Of a stretch of 64,000 nt of DNA, positions 51,165 through 59,592 are shown in pieces (the first letter of the stretch is position 1; every line of letters starts with the position of its first letter). Source of the DNA: Winogradskya consettensis (GTDB lineage: Bacteria > Actinomycetota > Actinomycetes > Mycobacteriales > Micromonosporaceae); the NCBI RefSeq assembly GCF_018332715.1, contig NZ_BOQP01000042.1:1-64000 (forward strand). Direction: 5' to 3'. The notes below the pieces were generated by a model. That model saw only the letters and a list, made by a program, of their open reading frames with translations. It was not told where the DNA came from and searched no databases. Position numbers and translations under genes: made by a program.

Positions 51165-51963
51165 CCCGCTGATAGGTGCTGGCACTCTGCGTCGCGGCGT
51201 AACCGGCCAGCACGATCACGTGGAAGAGGTAGAGCCAGAGACCGACGGCGACCATCCCGCCGATCTCGGTGAAGCCGCCGAACGGCACGCCCAGGTCGAG
51301 CGGCAGCGAACAGAACAGCACGAAACCGTGCAGGAATCCCGCGAGGTTCGCGGCGGTGAACGACCCGACGAGCACGGTCGCGAGCCATTCGGGACGCCCG
51401 GGTGCGACCCCGCGGTAGACCCAGATCACCACGGGCGTCAGAACCAGCCAGGTCGCCAGGAAGGAGAGGATCAGTCCGGCTACCGAGTACCAGCCGCCGC
51501 GTACCCATAGTCCGCTGGTGACCGGAAGCGCGAGAAACAGGCTCAGCAGCAGTGCGGGCGCAGCGGCCAGCAGCGGCAACCAGAGCAGGCGGCCACGCCA
51601 TCCCACGAGTGACTCACCCGGCTCGCGCAGGGACACGAAGGCCCGCCGCAGCCCCTCGCCGTAGAGAGTCGCGGGCAGCAGGCTCGCCAGGGCAAGGACC
51701 GGCGTCAGGTGCAGGCCCGCGTCTATCAGGCGGTCGAGCGCCTGCGGCGCCCCGATGGAGTCCGGCAAGGCGGCGATCGTGCGCCCGGTCAGATTTCGTA
51801 CGCGGTCCGCCCCCGCGATCAGCCCCGTGATCCAGATGGCGAGCAGCGCGACCGGAACCACGGCGATTCCGGCGTAAAAAGTCACAGCAGCTGCATGCAA
51901 CGCCAGGTCGCGCCCGCGTAACGGGCGGAAGGGCAGTGCCAGTTTTCGCAGCAGGTTCCGCAT
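51019..51963 (-). CDS. YihY/BrkB-type inner-membrane protein
   Basis: A 314-residue membrane protein resembling the YihY/BrkB family, whose function is unsettled. A short basic start is followed by six hydrophobic segments: HAAAVTFYAGIAVVPVALLAIWI, the LTPVLALASLLPATLYGEGLRRAF region, WLPLLAAAPALLLSLFLAL, SVAGLILSFLATWLVLTPVVIWVY, LATVLVGSFTAANLAGFLHG and MVAVGLWLYLFHVIVLAGY. The C-terminal 50 residues are hydrophilic (Arg/Ser/Pro) and are encoded opposite the 3' end of the MMPL gene. Confidence 0.82.
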   Translation of the reverse strand: MRNLLRKLALPFRPLRGRDLALHAAAVTFYAGIAVVPVALLAIWITGLIAGADRVRNLTGRTIAALPDSIGAPQALDRLIDAGLHLTPVLALASLLPATLYGEGLRRAFVSLREPGESLVGWRGRLLWLPLLAAAPALLLSLFLALPVTSGLWVRGGWYSVAGLILSFLATWLVLTPVVIWVYRGVAPGRPEWLATVLVGSFTAANLAGFLHGFVLFCSLPLDLGVPFGGFTEIGGMVAVGLWLYLFHVIVLAGYAATQSASTYQRARRARTASPLPDPRSRESRSESRNGPEHPEPTSSTGPATASSPARATP

Positions 51964-52003
51964 GCCCCCTCATATACCCCGCGGGCCGCTACGATCCCGA
52001 CCC

Positions 52004-52534
52004 GTGTCGCTGACTTTCCAAGCACAGCCGGATCGCCGCCTCCTAGCCGCCGCCGTCCGGCACGTCTCGCGTTCCCGCATCATGCTGGTCCGTTGGGTCG
52101 GCGGCGTGGTGACAGCCGTCGGAGTGGTCACGTTTCCGCTGCTCAGCGGTGATGTTTTTCTCTCGGTGGTCGACGTCGTCCTCGGGCTGTTCCTGGCTGT
52201 GGGTTGCCCGGTGATCGCGGTCCGGCGGGCGGTCGGCGTGAGCGAACGGCTGGTGGCGCGCCCCTTGACGTACACCTTCACCGAGACCGGCTTCACCACG
52301 ATGAGCGACCTGGCCACGACGAACTGGAGCTGGGCGGCGGTGACCGGGATCGACGAACTCCGCGACCAGATCCTGATCCGGGTCAACAAGTCCCAGTTCG
52401 TTCCGATCCCCACCGCCGGCCTGTCCCCGGAGCAGCTGAGCGACCTGCGCACGATCCTGCACAACCGCGGCGCGACCCCGGCAGCGGAACTGCCCGCTGC
52501 CAGTTCTTCCGGCATCCGGCCTGCGACTCCCTGA
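52004..52534 (+). CDS. YcxB-like domain membrane protein
   Basis: A 176-residue protein with two hydrophobic segments (about 29-49 and 51-70). A YcxB-like C-terminal domain follows: TYTFTETGFTTMSDLATTNWSWAAV, then LIRVNKSQFVPIPTAGL. YcxB-like proteins are small membrane proteins of unknown function. The GTG at 52004 lies 40 nt from the divergent YihY-like start. A DnaA-box sequence follows its stop directly, before dxr. Confidence 0.8.
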   Translation: MSLTFQAQPDRRLLAAAVRHVSRSRIMLVRWVGGVVTAVGVVTFPLLSGDVFLSVVDVVLGLFLAVGCPVIAVRRAVGVSERLVARPLTYTFTETGFTTMSDLATTNWSWAAVTGIDELRDQILIRVNKSQFVPIPTAGLSPEQLSDLRTILHNRGATPAAELPAASSSGIRPATP

Positions 52535-52535
52535 G

Positions 52536-52544
52536 TTATCCACA
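52536..52544 (+). promoter_or_regulatory. Perfect DnaA-box sequence upstream of dxr
   Basis: TTATCCACA followed by GG, immediately after the YcxB-like gene stop and 43 nt before the dxr start. Confidence 0.5.
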
Positions 52545-52587
52545 GGGGGTGCGCGGGTACGAGCGCGCGTCCGGGAAGATGTCAGTC

Positions 52588-53790
52588 ATGCGAGAGCTCG
52601 TCCTGCTCGGTTCCACCGGGTCAATCGGCACCCAGGCCATCGACATAGTGCGGCGTAACCCGGATCAGTTCCGGGTCGTCGGGCTCGGCGCCGGCGGGGG
52701 CAATGTCGAGTTGCTCGCGGCGCAAGCGCTGGAGCTGGCGGTCGACGTCGTCGGCGTGGCCCGGTCGAGCGTGGTGCAGGATCTCCAGCTCGCCTTCTAC
52801 GCGCAGGCGCAGAAGCGGGGCTGGGCCACCGGTGACTTCAAGCTGCCCAAGATCGTGGCGGGGCCGGAGGCGATGACCGAGCTCGCCCAGTGGCCCTGTG
52901 ACGTCGTGCTCAACGGGGTGGTGGGGAGCCTCGGGCTTGCTCCGACACTCGCCGCGCTGCGCGCCGGGCACACCCTGGCGCTGGCCAACAAGGAGTCCCT
53001 CGTCGCCGGCGGCTCGCTCGTCAAGGCCGCAGTGACCCGGCCGGGGCAGATCGTCCCCGTCGACTCGGAGCACTCCGCGCTGGCCCAGTGCCTGCGGGGC
53101 GGCAGCGAGCGGGAGGTGCGCCGGTTGGTGCTGACCGCCAGCGGCGGGGCGTTCCGCGACCGGCGGCGCAGCGAGCTGACGAACGTCACACCCGACGAGG
53201 CGCTCAAACACCCGACCTGGGACATGGGCCCGGTCGTCACCATCAACTCGGCCACCATGGTCAACAAGGGGCTCGAGGTGATCGAGGCGCACGAGTTGTT
53301 CGACGTGGCCTACGACGACATCGAGGTCATGGTGCACCCGCAGTCGGTGCTGCACTCGCTGGTCGAGTTCACCGACGGCTCGACCCTCGCGCAGGCGAGC
53401 CCGCCCGACATGCGCCTTCCCATCGCACTGGCGCTGGCGTGGCCCGATCGGGTGCCCGGAGCGGCCGCCGGGGTCGACTGGACGCTCGCGCACAACTGGG
53501 AGCTGCGCCCGCTCGACAACGAGGCGTTCCCCGCCGTCGAGCTGGCCAAGGCTGCCGGGCGCGAGGGCAACTGCCGGCCCGCGATCTACAACGCCGCCAA
53601 CGAGGAGTGTGTGGCCGCGTTCGTGTCCGGTCGGCTACCTTTTCTGAGCATCGTCGACACCATCTCGGCGGTGCTCGCGGCGGCCCCCGATTTCGGCCCA
53701 CCGGGTACCGTCGACGAGGTGCTCGCCGCGGAGGCGTGGGCTCGGGCCCAGGCACAGCGAATGATCGCGACTGCGGCTGAAGGAGCCTGA
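52588..53790 (+). CDS. dxr: 1-deoxy-D-xylulose 5-phosphate reductoisomerase
   Basis: Second enzyme of the MEP isoprenoid pathway (DXP to MEP, NADPH, divalent metal). The 400-residue protein has the NADPH motif LLGSTGSIGTQAID and the ALANKESLVAGG loop. The metal-binding pair is in VPVDSEHSAL, the flexible loop region is in LTASGGAFRDRRR, and SATMVNKGLEVIEAHELFDV is present. GGGAAG lies 9 nt before ATG 52588 and abuts ATG 52579, so 52588 is preferred. It forms an operon with the M50 protease and ispG. Confidence 0.97.
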   Translation: MRELVLLGSTGSIGTQAIDIVRRNPDQFRVVGLGAGGGNVELLAAQALELAVDVVGVARSSVVQDLQLAFYAQAQKRGWATGDFKLPKIVAGPEAMTELAQWPCDVVLNGVVGSLGLAPTLAALRAGHTLALANKESLVAGGSLVKAAVTRPGQIVPVDSEHSALAQCLRGGSEREVRRLVLTASGGAFRDRRRSELTNVTPDEALKHPTWDMGPVVTINSATMVNKGLEVIEAHELFDVAYDDIEVMVHPQSVLHSLVEFTDGSTLAQASPPDMRLPIALALAWPDRVPGAAAGVDWTLAHNWELRPLDNEAFPAVELAKAAGREGNCRPAIYNAANEECVAAFVSGRLPFLSIVDTISAVLAAAPDFGPPGTVDEVLAAEAWARAQAQRMIATAAEGA

Positions 53791-55037
53791 TGCTGTACTG
53801 GTTGGGGACGGCGGCGTTCGCGCTCGCGATCCTGATCTCGGTGAGCCTGCACGAGCTGGGCCACATGATCACCGCCAAGCGGTTCGGTATGAAGGTGACG
53901 CAGTATTTCGTCGGCTTCGGTCCGACGATTTTCTCGTTCCACCGGGGCGAGACCGAATACGGCCTGAAGGCCATCCCGCTCGGCGGTTTCTGCAAGATCG
54001 TCGGCATGACACCGCAGGATGACGACATCCTGCCCGAGGACCAGCCGCGCGCTATGTGGCGATTCCCGCTCTGGCAGCGGACGGTCGTCATGTCAGCGGG
54101 CTCCATCACCCACTTCATCCTGGCGATCGTCGCCACGTGGTTCATGGCGATCTTCGTCGGTCTGCCCAACCCTGCCTACCCGGACACCGCGGCCGAGCAG
54201 CGTGCGCAGCCCGCCCGGATCACCATCGGCGAGTGCGCGCAGATCGTGATCTCCGAAGCCGGTTGCGCGGCATCCGACCCGAAGGCACCCGCCGCAGTGG
54301 CGGGACTGCAGCGCGGCGACGTGATCACCAGCGTCGGCACCACCGCGATCCAGAATTACGGCCAGCTCACCGATGTGATCCGGTCGCTGCCCAAGGGCTC
54401 CGTGCCGGTGGGCTACACCCGCGACGGCACCGCGGCCACCACCTCGGTCGACCTGATCCTGGGCCAGCGCGCCCCGATCGACGACCCGGACGGCAAGGTG
54501 ACCGAGGTCGCAGTGGCCGGTATCGGCCCGGACATCACGGTTCCCGGCCTGGTGACCTATAACGCGGGCGAAGCCGTGCCGAAGAGCTTCGAATACGGCT
54601 GGACGCTCGTGAAGGCGTCGTTCGCGGCGCTGGGGCGCATCCCGGAGAAGATCCCCGCGCTCTGGCACTCCATCACCGGTGACGAACGTGACCCCGACAC
54701 CCCGATCAGTGTGGTCGGCGCCAGCAGGCTGGGCGGCGAGGCCATCGAGCGTGGTGTGCCCGAGGTGTTCCTGGGGGTGTTCATCTCATTGAACGTCTTC
54801 ATCGGGCTCTTCAACCTGCTGCCGTTGCTGCCGGTGGACGGTGGTCACATCGCGATCGCCTGGTTCGAGAGATTCCGATCGTGGCTCTACGCTCGTCTGA
54901 AGAAGCCGGACCCCGGCCGCGTCGACTACTACAAGCTCATGCCGTTGACATATGCGGTCATCCTGATCGGTGGCGCGTTCACGCTGCTGACGATCACCGC
55001 CGACGTCGTCAACCCGATCTCGATCTTCTCCAGGTGA
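53790..55037 (+). CDS. rip1: Site-2 (M50) intramembrane protease, Rip1/RseP type
   Basis: Zinc metalloprotease that cleaves membrane-anchored regulators within the bilayer. The 415-residue protein has the active-site HExxH in SLHELGHMITAKRFG within the first membrane segment. A second segment covers about 100-125. A PDZ domain (about 165-235) holds AAVAGLQRGDVITSVG. The third zinc ligand region is NLLPLLPVDGGHIA, before the last membrane segments. The start shares a base with the dxr stop. The order dxr-rip1-ispG is conserved in mycobacteria. Confidence 0.96.
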   Translation: MLYWLGTAAFALAILISVSLHELGHMITAKRFGMKVTQYFVGFGPTIFSFHRGETEYGLKAIPLGGFCKIVGMTPQDDDILPEDQPRAMWRFPLWQRTVVMSAGSITHFILAIVATWFMAIFVGLPNPAYPDTAAEQRAQPARITIGECAQIVISEAGCAASDPKAPAAVAGLQRGDVITSVGTTAIQNYGQLTDVIRSLPKGSVPVGYTRDGTAATTSVDLILGQRAPIDDPDGKVTEVAVAGIGPDITVPGLVTYNAGEAVPKSFEYGWTLVKASFAALGRIPEKIPALWHSITGDERDPDTPISVVGASRLGGEAIERGVPEVFLGVFISLNVFIGLFNLLPLLPVDGGHIAIAWFERFRSWLYARLKKPDPGRVDYYKLMPLTYAVILIGGAFTLLTITADVVNPISIFSR

Positions 55038-55044
55038 GTGTGAA

Positions 55045-56217
55045 ATGACCGCAATCAGTCTCGGTATGCCCGCTGTGCCCCCGCCGCCGCTGGCACAGCG
55101 CCGTCTCAGCCGTCAGATCAACGTCGGTGGCGTGCTCGTCGGAGGCGGCGCGCCGGTCAGCGTGCAGTCGATGACCACCACGCTGACCAGCGACGTCAAC
55201 GCCACGCTCCAGCAGATCGCCGAGCTCACCGCCTCGGGCTGCCAGATCGTCCGGGTCGCGGTGCCGTCCCAGGACGACGTCGAGGCGCTGCCCGCGATCG
55301 CCAAGAAGTCGCAGATCCCCGTGATCGCTGACATCCACTTCCAGCCGAAGTACGTCTTCGCCGCGATCGACGCCGGCTGCGCGGCGGTCCGGGTCAACCC
55401 GGGCAACATCCGCCAGTTCGACGACAAGGTCAAGGAGATCGCCAAGGCGGCCTCCGCGACCGGCACCCCGATCCGGATCGGGGTCAACGCGGGCTCGCTC
55501 GACAAGCGCCTGCTCGAGAAGTACGGCAAGGCGACCGCCGAGGCGCTCGTCGAGTCGGCCCTGTGGGAATGCTCGCTCTTCGAGGAGCACGGTTTCCGCG
55601 ACATCAAGATCTCGGTCAAGCACAACGACCCGGTCGTGATGATCCGCGCCTACCGGCTGCTCGCCCAGCAGTGCGACTACCCGCTGCACCTCGGCGTGAC
55701 CGAGGCCGGCCCGGCGTTCCAGGGCACGATCAAGAGCGCGGTGGCGTTCGGTGCCCTGCTGGCCGAGGGCATCGGCGACACGATCCGCGTCTCCCTCTCC
55801 GCCCCGCCGGTCGAGGAGATCAAGGTCGGCCAGGGCATCCTCGAGTCCCTCGGCCTGCGCGAGCGTGGCCTCGAGATCGTCTCCTGCCCCTCCTGCGGCC
55901 GCGCCCAGGTCGACGTCTACACCCTCGCCGAGCAGGTCACCGCCGCGCTCGAAGGCTTCCCGGTCCCGCTGCGCGTCGCGGTCATGGGCTGCGTCGTCAA
56001 CGGACCCGGCGAGGCCCGCGAGGCCGACCTCGGCGTGGCATCCGGCAACGGCAAGGGCCAGATCTTCGTGAAGGGCCAGGTCATCAAGACCGTCCCCGAA
56101 TCGATCATCGTGGAGACCCTGGTCGAGGAGGCCCTGCGCTTGGCCGACCAGATGGGCGCGGAGCTCCCCGACGAGCTGCGTGACCTTCTTCCCGGCGCCC
56201 AGGTCACCGTGCACTGA
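55045..56217 (+). CDS. ispG: 4-hydroxy-3-methylbut-2-enyl diphosphate synthase
   Basis: Iron-sulfur enzyme of the MEP pathway (MEcPP to HMBPP). The 390-residue protein has the TIM-barrel half (VQSMTTTLTSDVNATLQQI, PVIADIHFQ, VRVNPGNI). The cluster half has Cys ligands in SCPSCGRAQVD and the Cys of MGCVVNGPGEA. It starts 7 nt after rip1 and ends the operon at a strong terminator. A 36-nt stretch of this gene (around 55721-55755) recurs, diverged, at 56430-56465. Confidence 0.97.
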   Translation: MTAISLGMPAVPPPPLAQRRLSRQINVGGVLVGGGAPVSVQSMTTTLTSDVNATLQQIAELTASGCQIVRVAVPSQDDVEALPAIAKKSQIPVIADIHFQPKYVFAAIDAGCAAVRVNPGNIRQFDDKVKEIAKAASATGTPIRIGVNAGSLDKRLLEKYGKATAEALVESALWECSLFEEHGFRDIKISVKHNDPVVMIRAYRLLAQQCDYPLHLGVTEAGPAFQGTIKSAVAFGALLAEGIGDTIRVSLSAPPVEEIKVGQGILESLGLRERGLEIVSCPSCGRAQVDVYTLAEQVTAALEGFPVPLRVAVMGCVVNGPGEAREADLGVASGNGKGQIFVKGQVIKTVPESIIVETLVEEALRLADQMGAELPDELRDLLPGAQVTVH

Positions 56218-56236
56218 TCCATTCGGCAACGGCTCT

Positions 56237-56266
56237 AGGGCGCATCCCCGGTGGGGGCTGCGCCCT
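56237..56266 (+). terminator. Terminator after ispG
   Basis: AGGGCGCA (56237-56244) pairs with TGCGCCCT (56259-56266), with an inner CCCC/GGGG stem, followed by TTTGCGTT. Confidence 0.88.
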
Positions 56267-56329
56267 TTGCGTTCCTGCGAGGTCAGGGCGGTCTGCGGGC
56301 GACAGCTGAGTGGTGAACAGGATGCGGTC

Positions 56330-56419
56330 CTGGGGTGGGACCGGGCAGGCGGGAAGAACGAGCTGATCGGGACTGTGCTGCTGATCGCCGGGTACGAGAC
56401 CATCGCGAACATGACGCGT
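56330..56419 (+). pseudogene. Cytochrome P450 I-helix relic
   Basis: A short stretch reading KNELIGTVLLIAGYETIANM matches the oxygen-binding I-helix region of bacterial P450s (ELIGTVLLLLIAGYETTAN type), with a couple of residues missing. Nothing else of the enzyme is recognisable on either side: no heme Cys loop and no ExxR. It is therefore a remnant. It lies between the ispG terminator and a duplicated ispG fragment. Confidence 0.55.
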
Positions 56420-56429
56420 CCGACGTCCC

Positions 56430-56465
56430 AGGGGCACGATCAAGAGCGGGGTGGCGCTCGGTGCT
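56430..56465 (+). repeat. Diverged partial copy of an ispG segment
   Basis: About 32 of 36 bases match ispG 55721-55755 (core GGCACGATCAAGAGCG), with one inserted G that breaks the frame. It is a relic of a second ispG or of a local duplication. Confidence 0.6.
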
Positions 56466-56529
56466 CCACGGGTGGGGCGGGTGGTCCAGGACCGCGATGG
56501 AACTCCTGGCGGTGGCCCTGGCGTCAGTG

Positions 56530-56725
56530 AGTGACGCCGGGCGGGTCTTGCACCGCGCGGCTGCCCTTGTGTCAAAGAGTGATGCCGGGCGGGTCTTGCA
56601 CCGCGCGGCTGCCCGGGTACCAGAGAGTGACGCTGGGCGCGTCTCGCACCGTGCAGAGGTTCTGGCCGCGGAGAGTGACGCTGGCTCGGGCCATGTACAC
56701 CGTGTAGTTGGACCTGGCGTCTGAG
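56530..56725. repeat. 48-nt tandem repeat downstream of ispG
   Basis: Three full 48-nt units (56530-56577, 56578-56625, 56626-56673) and a degenerate fourth, each starting AGTGACGC. One plus-strand frame reads 16-residue units SDAGRVLHRAAALVSK, SDAGRVLHRAAARVPE, SDAGRVSHRAEVLAAE. The rest of 56218-56854 shows no intact gene. Confidence 0.85.
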
Positions 56726-56854
56726 AGTGAGGCGGGGGCGTGCACCGTTGCCGGTTGTCGCGTTCATCCGGCCTGACCCGGCAGGTCCTGGCGGGGGAGG
56801 TTCGGGACTTGGGGGTTGCGGTTGTTGGAGGGGGTGCGCGTACTTATAGCGGTT

Positions 56855-57703
56855 TTAGAACAGGACGGTCGCGAAGCTGCCCTGCTGGATGAAGCCGCAG
56901 CGGGCGTAGACGCGGCGGGCGGGGGTGTTGTAGTCGTTGACGTACAGGCTCACGGTGGGGGCGACCCGTTGGAGGGCGTCGCGGACTACTGCGGCCATTG
57001 CTGAGGCGGCGAGGCCTTGGCCGCGGAACTCGGGGTCGACCCAGACGCCCTGGACCTGGGTGGTGCGGCGGGTGACTATGGCCAGCTCGGCTTTGAAGAT
57101 TACGCGGTCGCCGATGAAGCGGGCGTAGGCGCGTTTGCCTCGGACCAGTTCGGCGATGCGGCGTTTGTAGCCGCGGCCTCCGTCGTCGAGCAGGGGGGAG
57201 ACGCCTACCTCTTCGGTGTACATCGCTACGGCGGCGGGGAAGAGTTGGTCGACCTCGTTGGAGCGGACCAGGCGCACGTCGGGGTCGGGGGTGATGGGTG
57301 CTTCCCGGTCGGCGACGAGCAGGGGCTGGTGCGGGCGGACGTCGCGGGCCGGGCCCCAGTGGCCGCCGAGCCTGTCCCACAGGTCCAGGACCGCTTCGGA
57401 GCGGCCGATGATCGAGGAGCAGATGCGGGGGTCGGCGCCGAGCAGCTCCGCGAACGCCGCGATTGCGGGGGGAGTCGTGCACACGGGGACGAGATGCGCT
57501 CCTGACCAGCACACCGACTCGATGCGGCGCGCGGGGCCGTAGCCGTAGATGCGGCCGTCGGAACGCCACCAGTTGAGCCCGTGGGCCGCTACCCGCTCGG
57601 CGATCTGAGCGCCGGCGTAAGGGTCCTGGTCGAGAATCCGCTCGACCGTGGCCCGCTCGGACTCGCCGAGTTGGCGGATGGGCACAGTCAGCACGGGTAA
57701 CAC
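56855..57703 (-). CDS. GNAT acetyltransferase with N-terminal DUF4081 region
   Basis: A 282-residue protein with two parts. The N-terminal GNAT-like half (about 1-130) resembles DUF4081: AGAQIAERVAAHGLNWWRSDGRIYGYG. The C-terminal catalytic GNAT domain (about 150-282) has the acetyl-CoA motif VQGVWVDPEFRGQGLAASAM and the final YNTPARRVYARCGF turn. The substrate is unknown; protein N-terminal or small-molecule acetylation is possible. The same family follows ispG in mycobacteria, though on the same strand there; here it is convergent with ispG, separated by relics and repeats. The start is a GTG. Confidence 0.9.
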   Translation of the reverse strand: MLPVLTVPIRQLGESERATVERILDQDPYAGAQIAERVAAHGLNWWRSDGRIYGYGPARRIESVCWSGAHLVPVCTTPPAIAAFAELLGADPRICSSIIGRSEAVLDLWDRLGGHWGPARDVRPHQPLLVADREAPITPDPDVRLVRSNEVDQLFPAAVAMYTEEVGVSPLLDDGGRGYKRRIAELVRGKRAYARFIGDRVIFKAELAIVTRRTTQVQGVWVDPEFRGQGLAASAMAAVVRDALQRVAPTVSLYVNDYNTPARRVYARCGFIQQGSFATVLF

Positions 57704-57788
57704 ATTGCCAGATTCACGGCGTCTGACACCTCACCCGCCCCTCCCTATCGAAAAACCTGCGTGTGCTCCCTTGTCACCGACACGTTGC

Positions 57789-57798
57789 CGATATATCG
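57789..57798. promoter_or_regulatory. Palindrome upstream of the PadR gene
   Basis: CGATATATCG, a perfect 10-bp AT-rich palindrome, 31 nt before the PadR start. Further TATCGA copies lie within 45 nt on either side. It is a likely autoregulatory operator; PadR proteins commonly bind such sites. Confidence 0.45.
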
Positions 57799-57829
57799 TC
57801 TAACTATCGACAACTGATCGGAGAAAATC

Positions 57830-58444
57830 ATGAGGCACGAACACATGCGTCACCTGCACGAGGGTCGGATGCGCGGATTCGGGTTCCCGCCCGGATTCCC
57901 CTTCGGCGGTCCGGGTCAGGGCGGCTTCGGCGGCCCCGGCGGTTTCGGCGGCTGGGGACCTGAAGGTCATGGCGGCGGCCCTCGAGGTCCACGCCGCGGC
58001 GGCCGCGGCAGCCGGCCCAACGTCCGCCCGGCTCTGCTCGCGCTCCTGCTCGAGCGGCCGATGCACGGCTACGAGATGATCCAGGAGCTCGAGAGCCGCA
58101 CGGGCGGCATCTGGCGCCCCAGCCCGGGCTCGGTCTACCCGACCCTCCAGCTCCTGGAGGACGAGGGCCTGATCGTGGCGGAGGCCACCGGCGGCCGGAA
58201 GCGCTTCACCCTCACCGAGGACGGGCGCCCGGAAGCCCAGACCGCGGCGGAGAACCCGCCGTGGGCACAGTTCAGCGACGACACCATGTCGCAGGTCGCG
58301 GACTTCCGCGATGCCGCGGTCGGCATCATGAGTGCACTGCGCCAGGTCGGCTTCAACGGCACCCCGGAGCAGCGGCAGAAGGCCCTCGAGGTCCTCAACG
58401 AAACCAAGCGCAAGCTCTACGCGATCCTCGCCGACAGCGAGTGA
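57830..58444 (+). CDS. PadR-family regulator with Gly-rich N-terminus
   Basis: A 204-residue transcription regulator. The first 60 residues are Gly/His/Arg/Phe-rich and disordered (MRHEHMRHLHEGRMRGFGF, then GGPGQGGFGG). The PadR winged helix follows (about 65-140: ALLALLLERPMHGYEMIQEL, then WRPSPGSVYPTLQLLEDEGL). The C-terminal dimerisation helices resemble the Vir-type arm. His residues at the N-terminus could bind metal, which is conjecture. It is transcribed alone, with a terminator directly after. Confidence 0.93.
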   Translation: MRHEHMRHLHEGRMRGFGFPPGFPFGGPGQGGFGGPGGFGGWGPEGHGGGPRGPRRGGRGSRPNVRPALLALLLERPMHGYEMIQELESRTGGIWRPSPGSVYPTLQLLEDEGLIVAEATGGRKRFTLTEDGRPEAQTAAENPPWAQFSDDTMSQVADFRDAAVGIMSALRQVGFNGTPEQRQKALEVLNETKRKLYAILADSE

Positions 58445-58461
58445 TCAACCAGGCTTGCCGG

Positions 58462-58493
58462 GAAGGCGCGCTCCGCTTGCGGGGCGCGCCTTC
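58462..58493 (+). terminator. Terminator of the PadR gene
   Basis: GAAGGCGCGC (58462-58471) pairs with GCGCGCCTTC (58484-58493) and is followed by TTT. Confidence 0.85.
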
Positions 58494-58495
58494 TT

Positions 58496-59467
58496 TCAGT
58501 TCCGGCCCAGGGCGGTCAGCACCCCGAGGGCGTCTTTCTCCAGCTCGGGGGTCGGGATCAGGGCCATGACCGGGACGGTCACGCCGGCCTCGGCGTAGCG
58601 GTTCACCTGGGCCCGGCACTCGGCCGGGGAGCCGTGGACGATCAGCTCGTCGACCACCTCGTCGGGGATGGCGGCCAGGGCGGCCCGGCGATCGCCCGCG
58701 GCCCAGGCCTTCCACATCGGACCGAGCGACGGCTCGCGGCCCAGCCAGCGATGGAATTCCAGGTACGCCGGCACTGTCAGGTAAGCGGCGATCATGCGCC
58801 GGCCGACGGTTCGGGCGTACTCGTGGTCCTCGGTGGGGCAGACGAAGATGCGGGCCACCACGTCGAAATCGGGTTTGTCGGTCTTCACCTCGGCGAGGGC
58901 CTGGGGAACGTCGGTTGCCGCCAGCCAGTTGAGGATGACGCCGTCGGCCTCGGCGGCGGCGAGGTGCAGCATTCCCGGGCGCAGAGCGGCGAGCAGGAGC
59001 TGGGGCGGCGTCGCGGGTGGGCGCTCCAGGCGGAAGCGGCGGATCTGGAATGTCTCGTAGGTCTCGTCGACCATGTCGCCGGCCAAGGCTGCTCGGAGAA
59101 AGCGCAGGACATCGCGGCTGCGCGCGAACGGCTGCGTGAAGTCGACGGCATTCCAGTCGCCGACGACGACCGGTGAGGATGCCCCGATGCCGAGCTGGAA
59201 CCGGCCGGGGGCGGCGTCGGCCAGGGCTGCCGCGGTCATCGCCAGCAGGCCGGGACCGCGAGTGAAGACGGGCGCGATCGCGGTGCCGAGGCGGGCCTGT
59301 GGTTGCCAGACCGATGCGAGGGTCAGTGGCGTGAACGCGTCGGCACCATTGACCTCACTGGACCAGAAGTCGGTGAACCCGGCCTCGGTCAACGTCGCGA
59401 AGACCGAGTCGTGCCCGGCCAGTGAAACCCCGCCCAGTGGAACGGTCATGCCCCATCGCGTCACCAT
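58496..59467 (-). CDS. LLM-class (F420-dependent) oxidoreductase
   Basis: A 323-residue protein of the luciferase-like monooxygenase fold, in the branch that mostly uses F420 in actinobacteria; the substrate is unknown. Typical stretches are TRWGMTVPLGGVSL at the start, FTDFWSSEVNGADAFTPLTLAS, RLGTAIAPVFTRGPGLLAMTAAAL, GRFQLGIGASSPVVVGDWN and PELEKDALGVLTALG at the end. The ATG at 59467 is preferred to an upstream alternative because the fold starts there. It is divergent from the export operon. Confidence 0.9.
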   Translation of the reverse strand: MVTRWGMTVPLGGVSLAGHDSVFATLTEAGFTDFWSSEVNGADAFTPLTLASVWQPQARLGTAIAPVFTRGPGLLAMTAAALADAAPGRFQLGIGASSPVVVGDWNAVDFTQPFARSRDVLRFLRAALAGDMVDETYETFQIRRFRLERPPATPPQLLLAALRPGMLHLAAAEADGVILNWLAATDVPQALAEVKTDKPDFDVVARIFVCPTEDHEYARTVGRRMIAAYLTVPAYLEFHRWLGREPSLGPMWKAWAAGDRRAALAAIPDEVVDELIVHGSPAECRAQVNRYAEAGVTVPVMALIPTPELEKDALGVLTALGRN

Positions 59468-59592
59468 GCCTCGATCCTGCCCGGTTCGCACGGGGTCGGT
59501 CTACAGGTGAGGTGCGACACGTGCGCGTTCTATCGATGACCTTCGGGAGTATGTTTTTGCACTGACCAGTCAGTTCAACGAAGGTGTCCATC

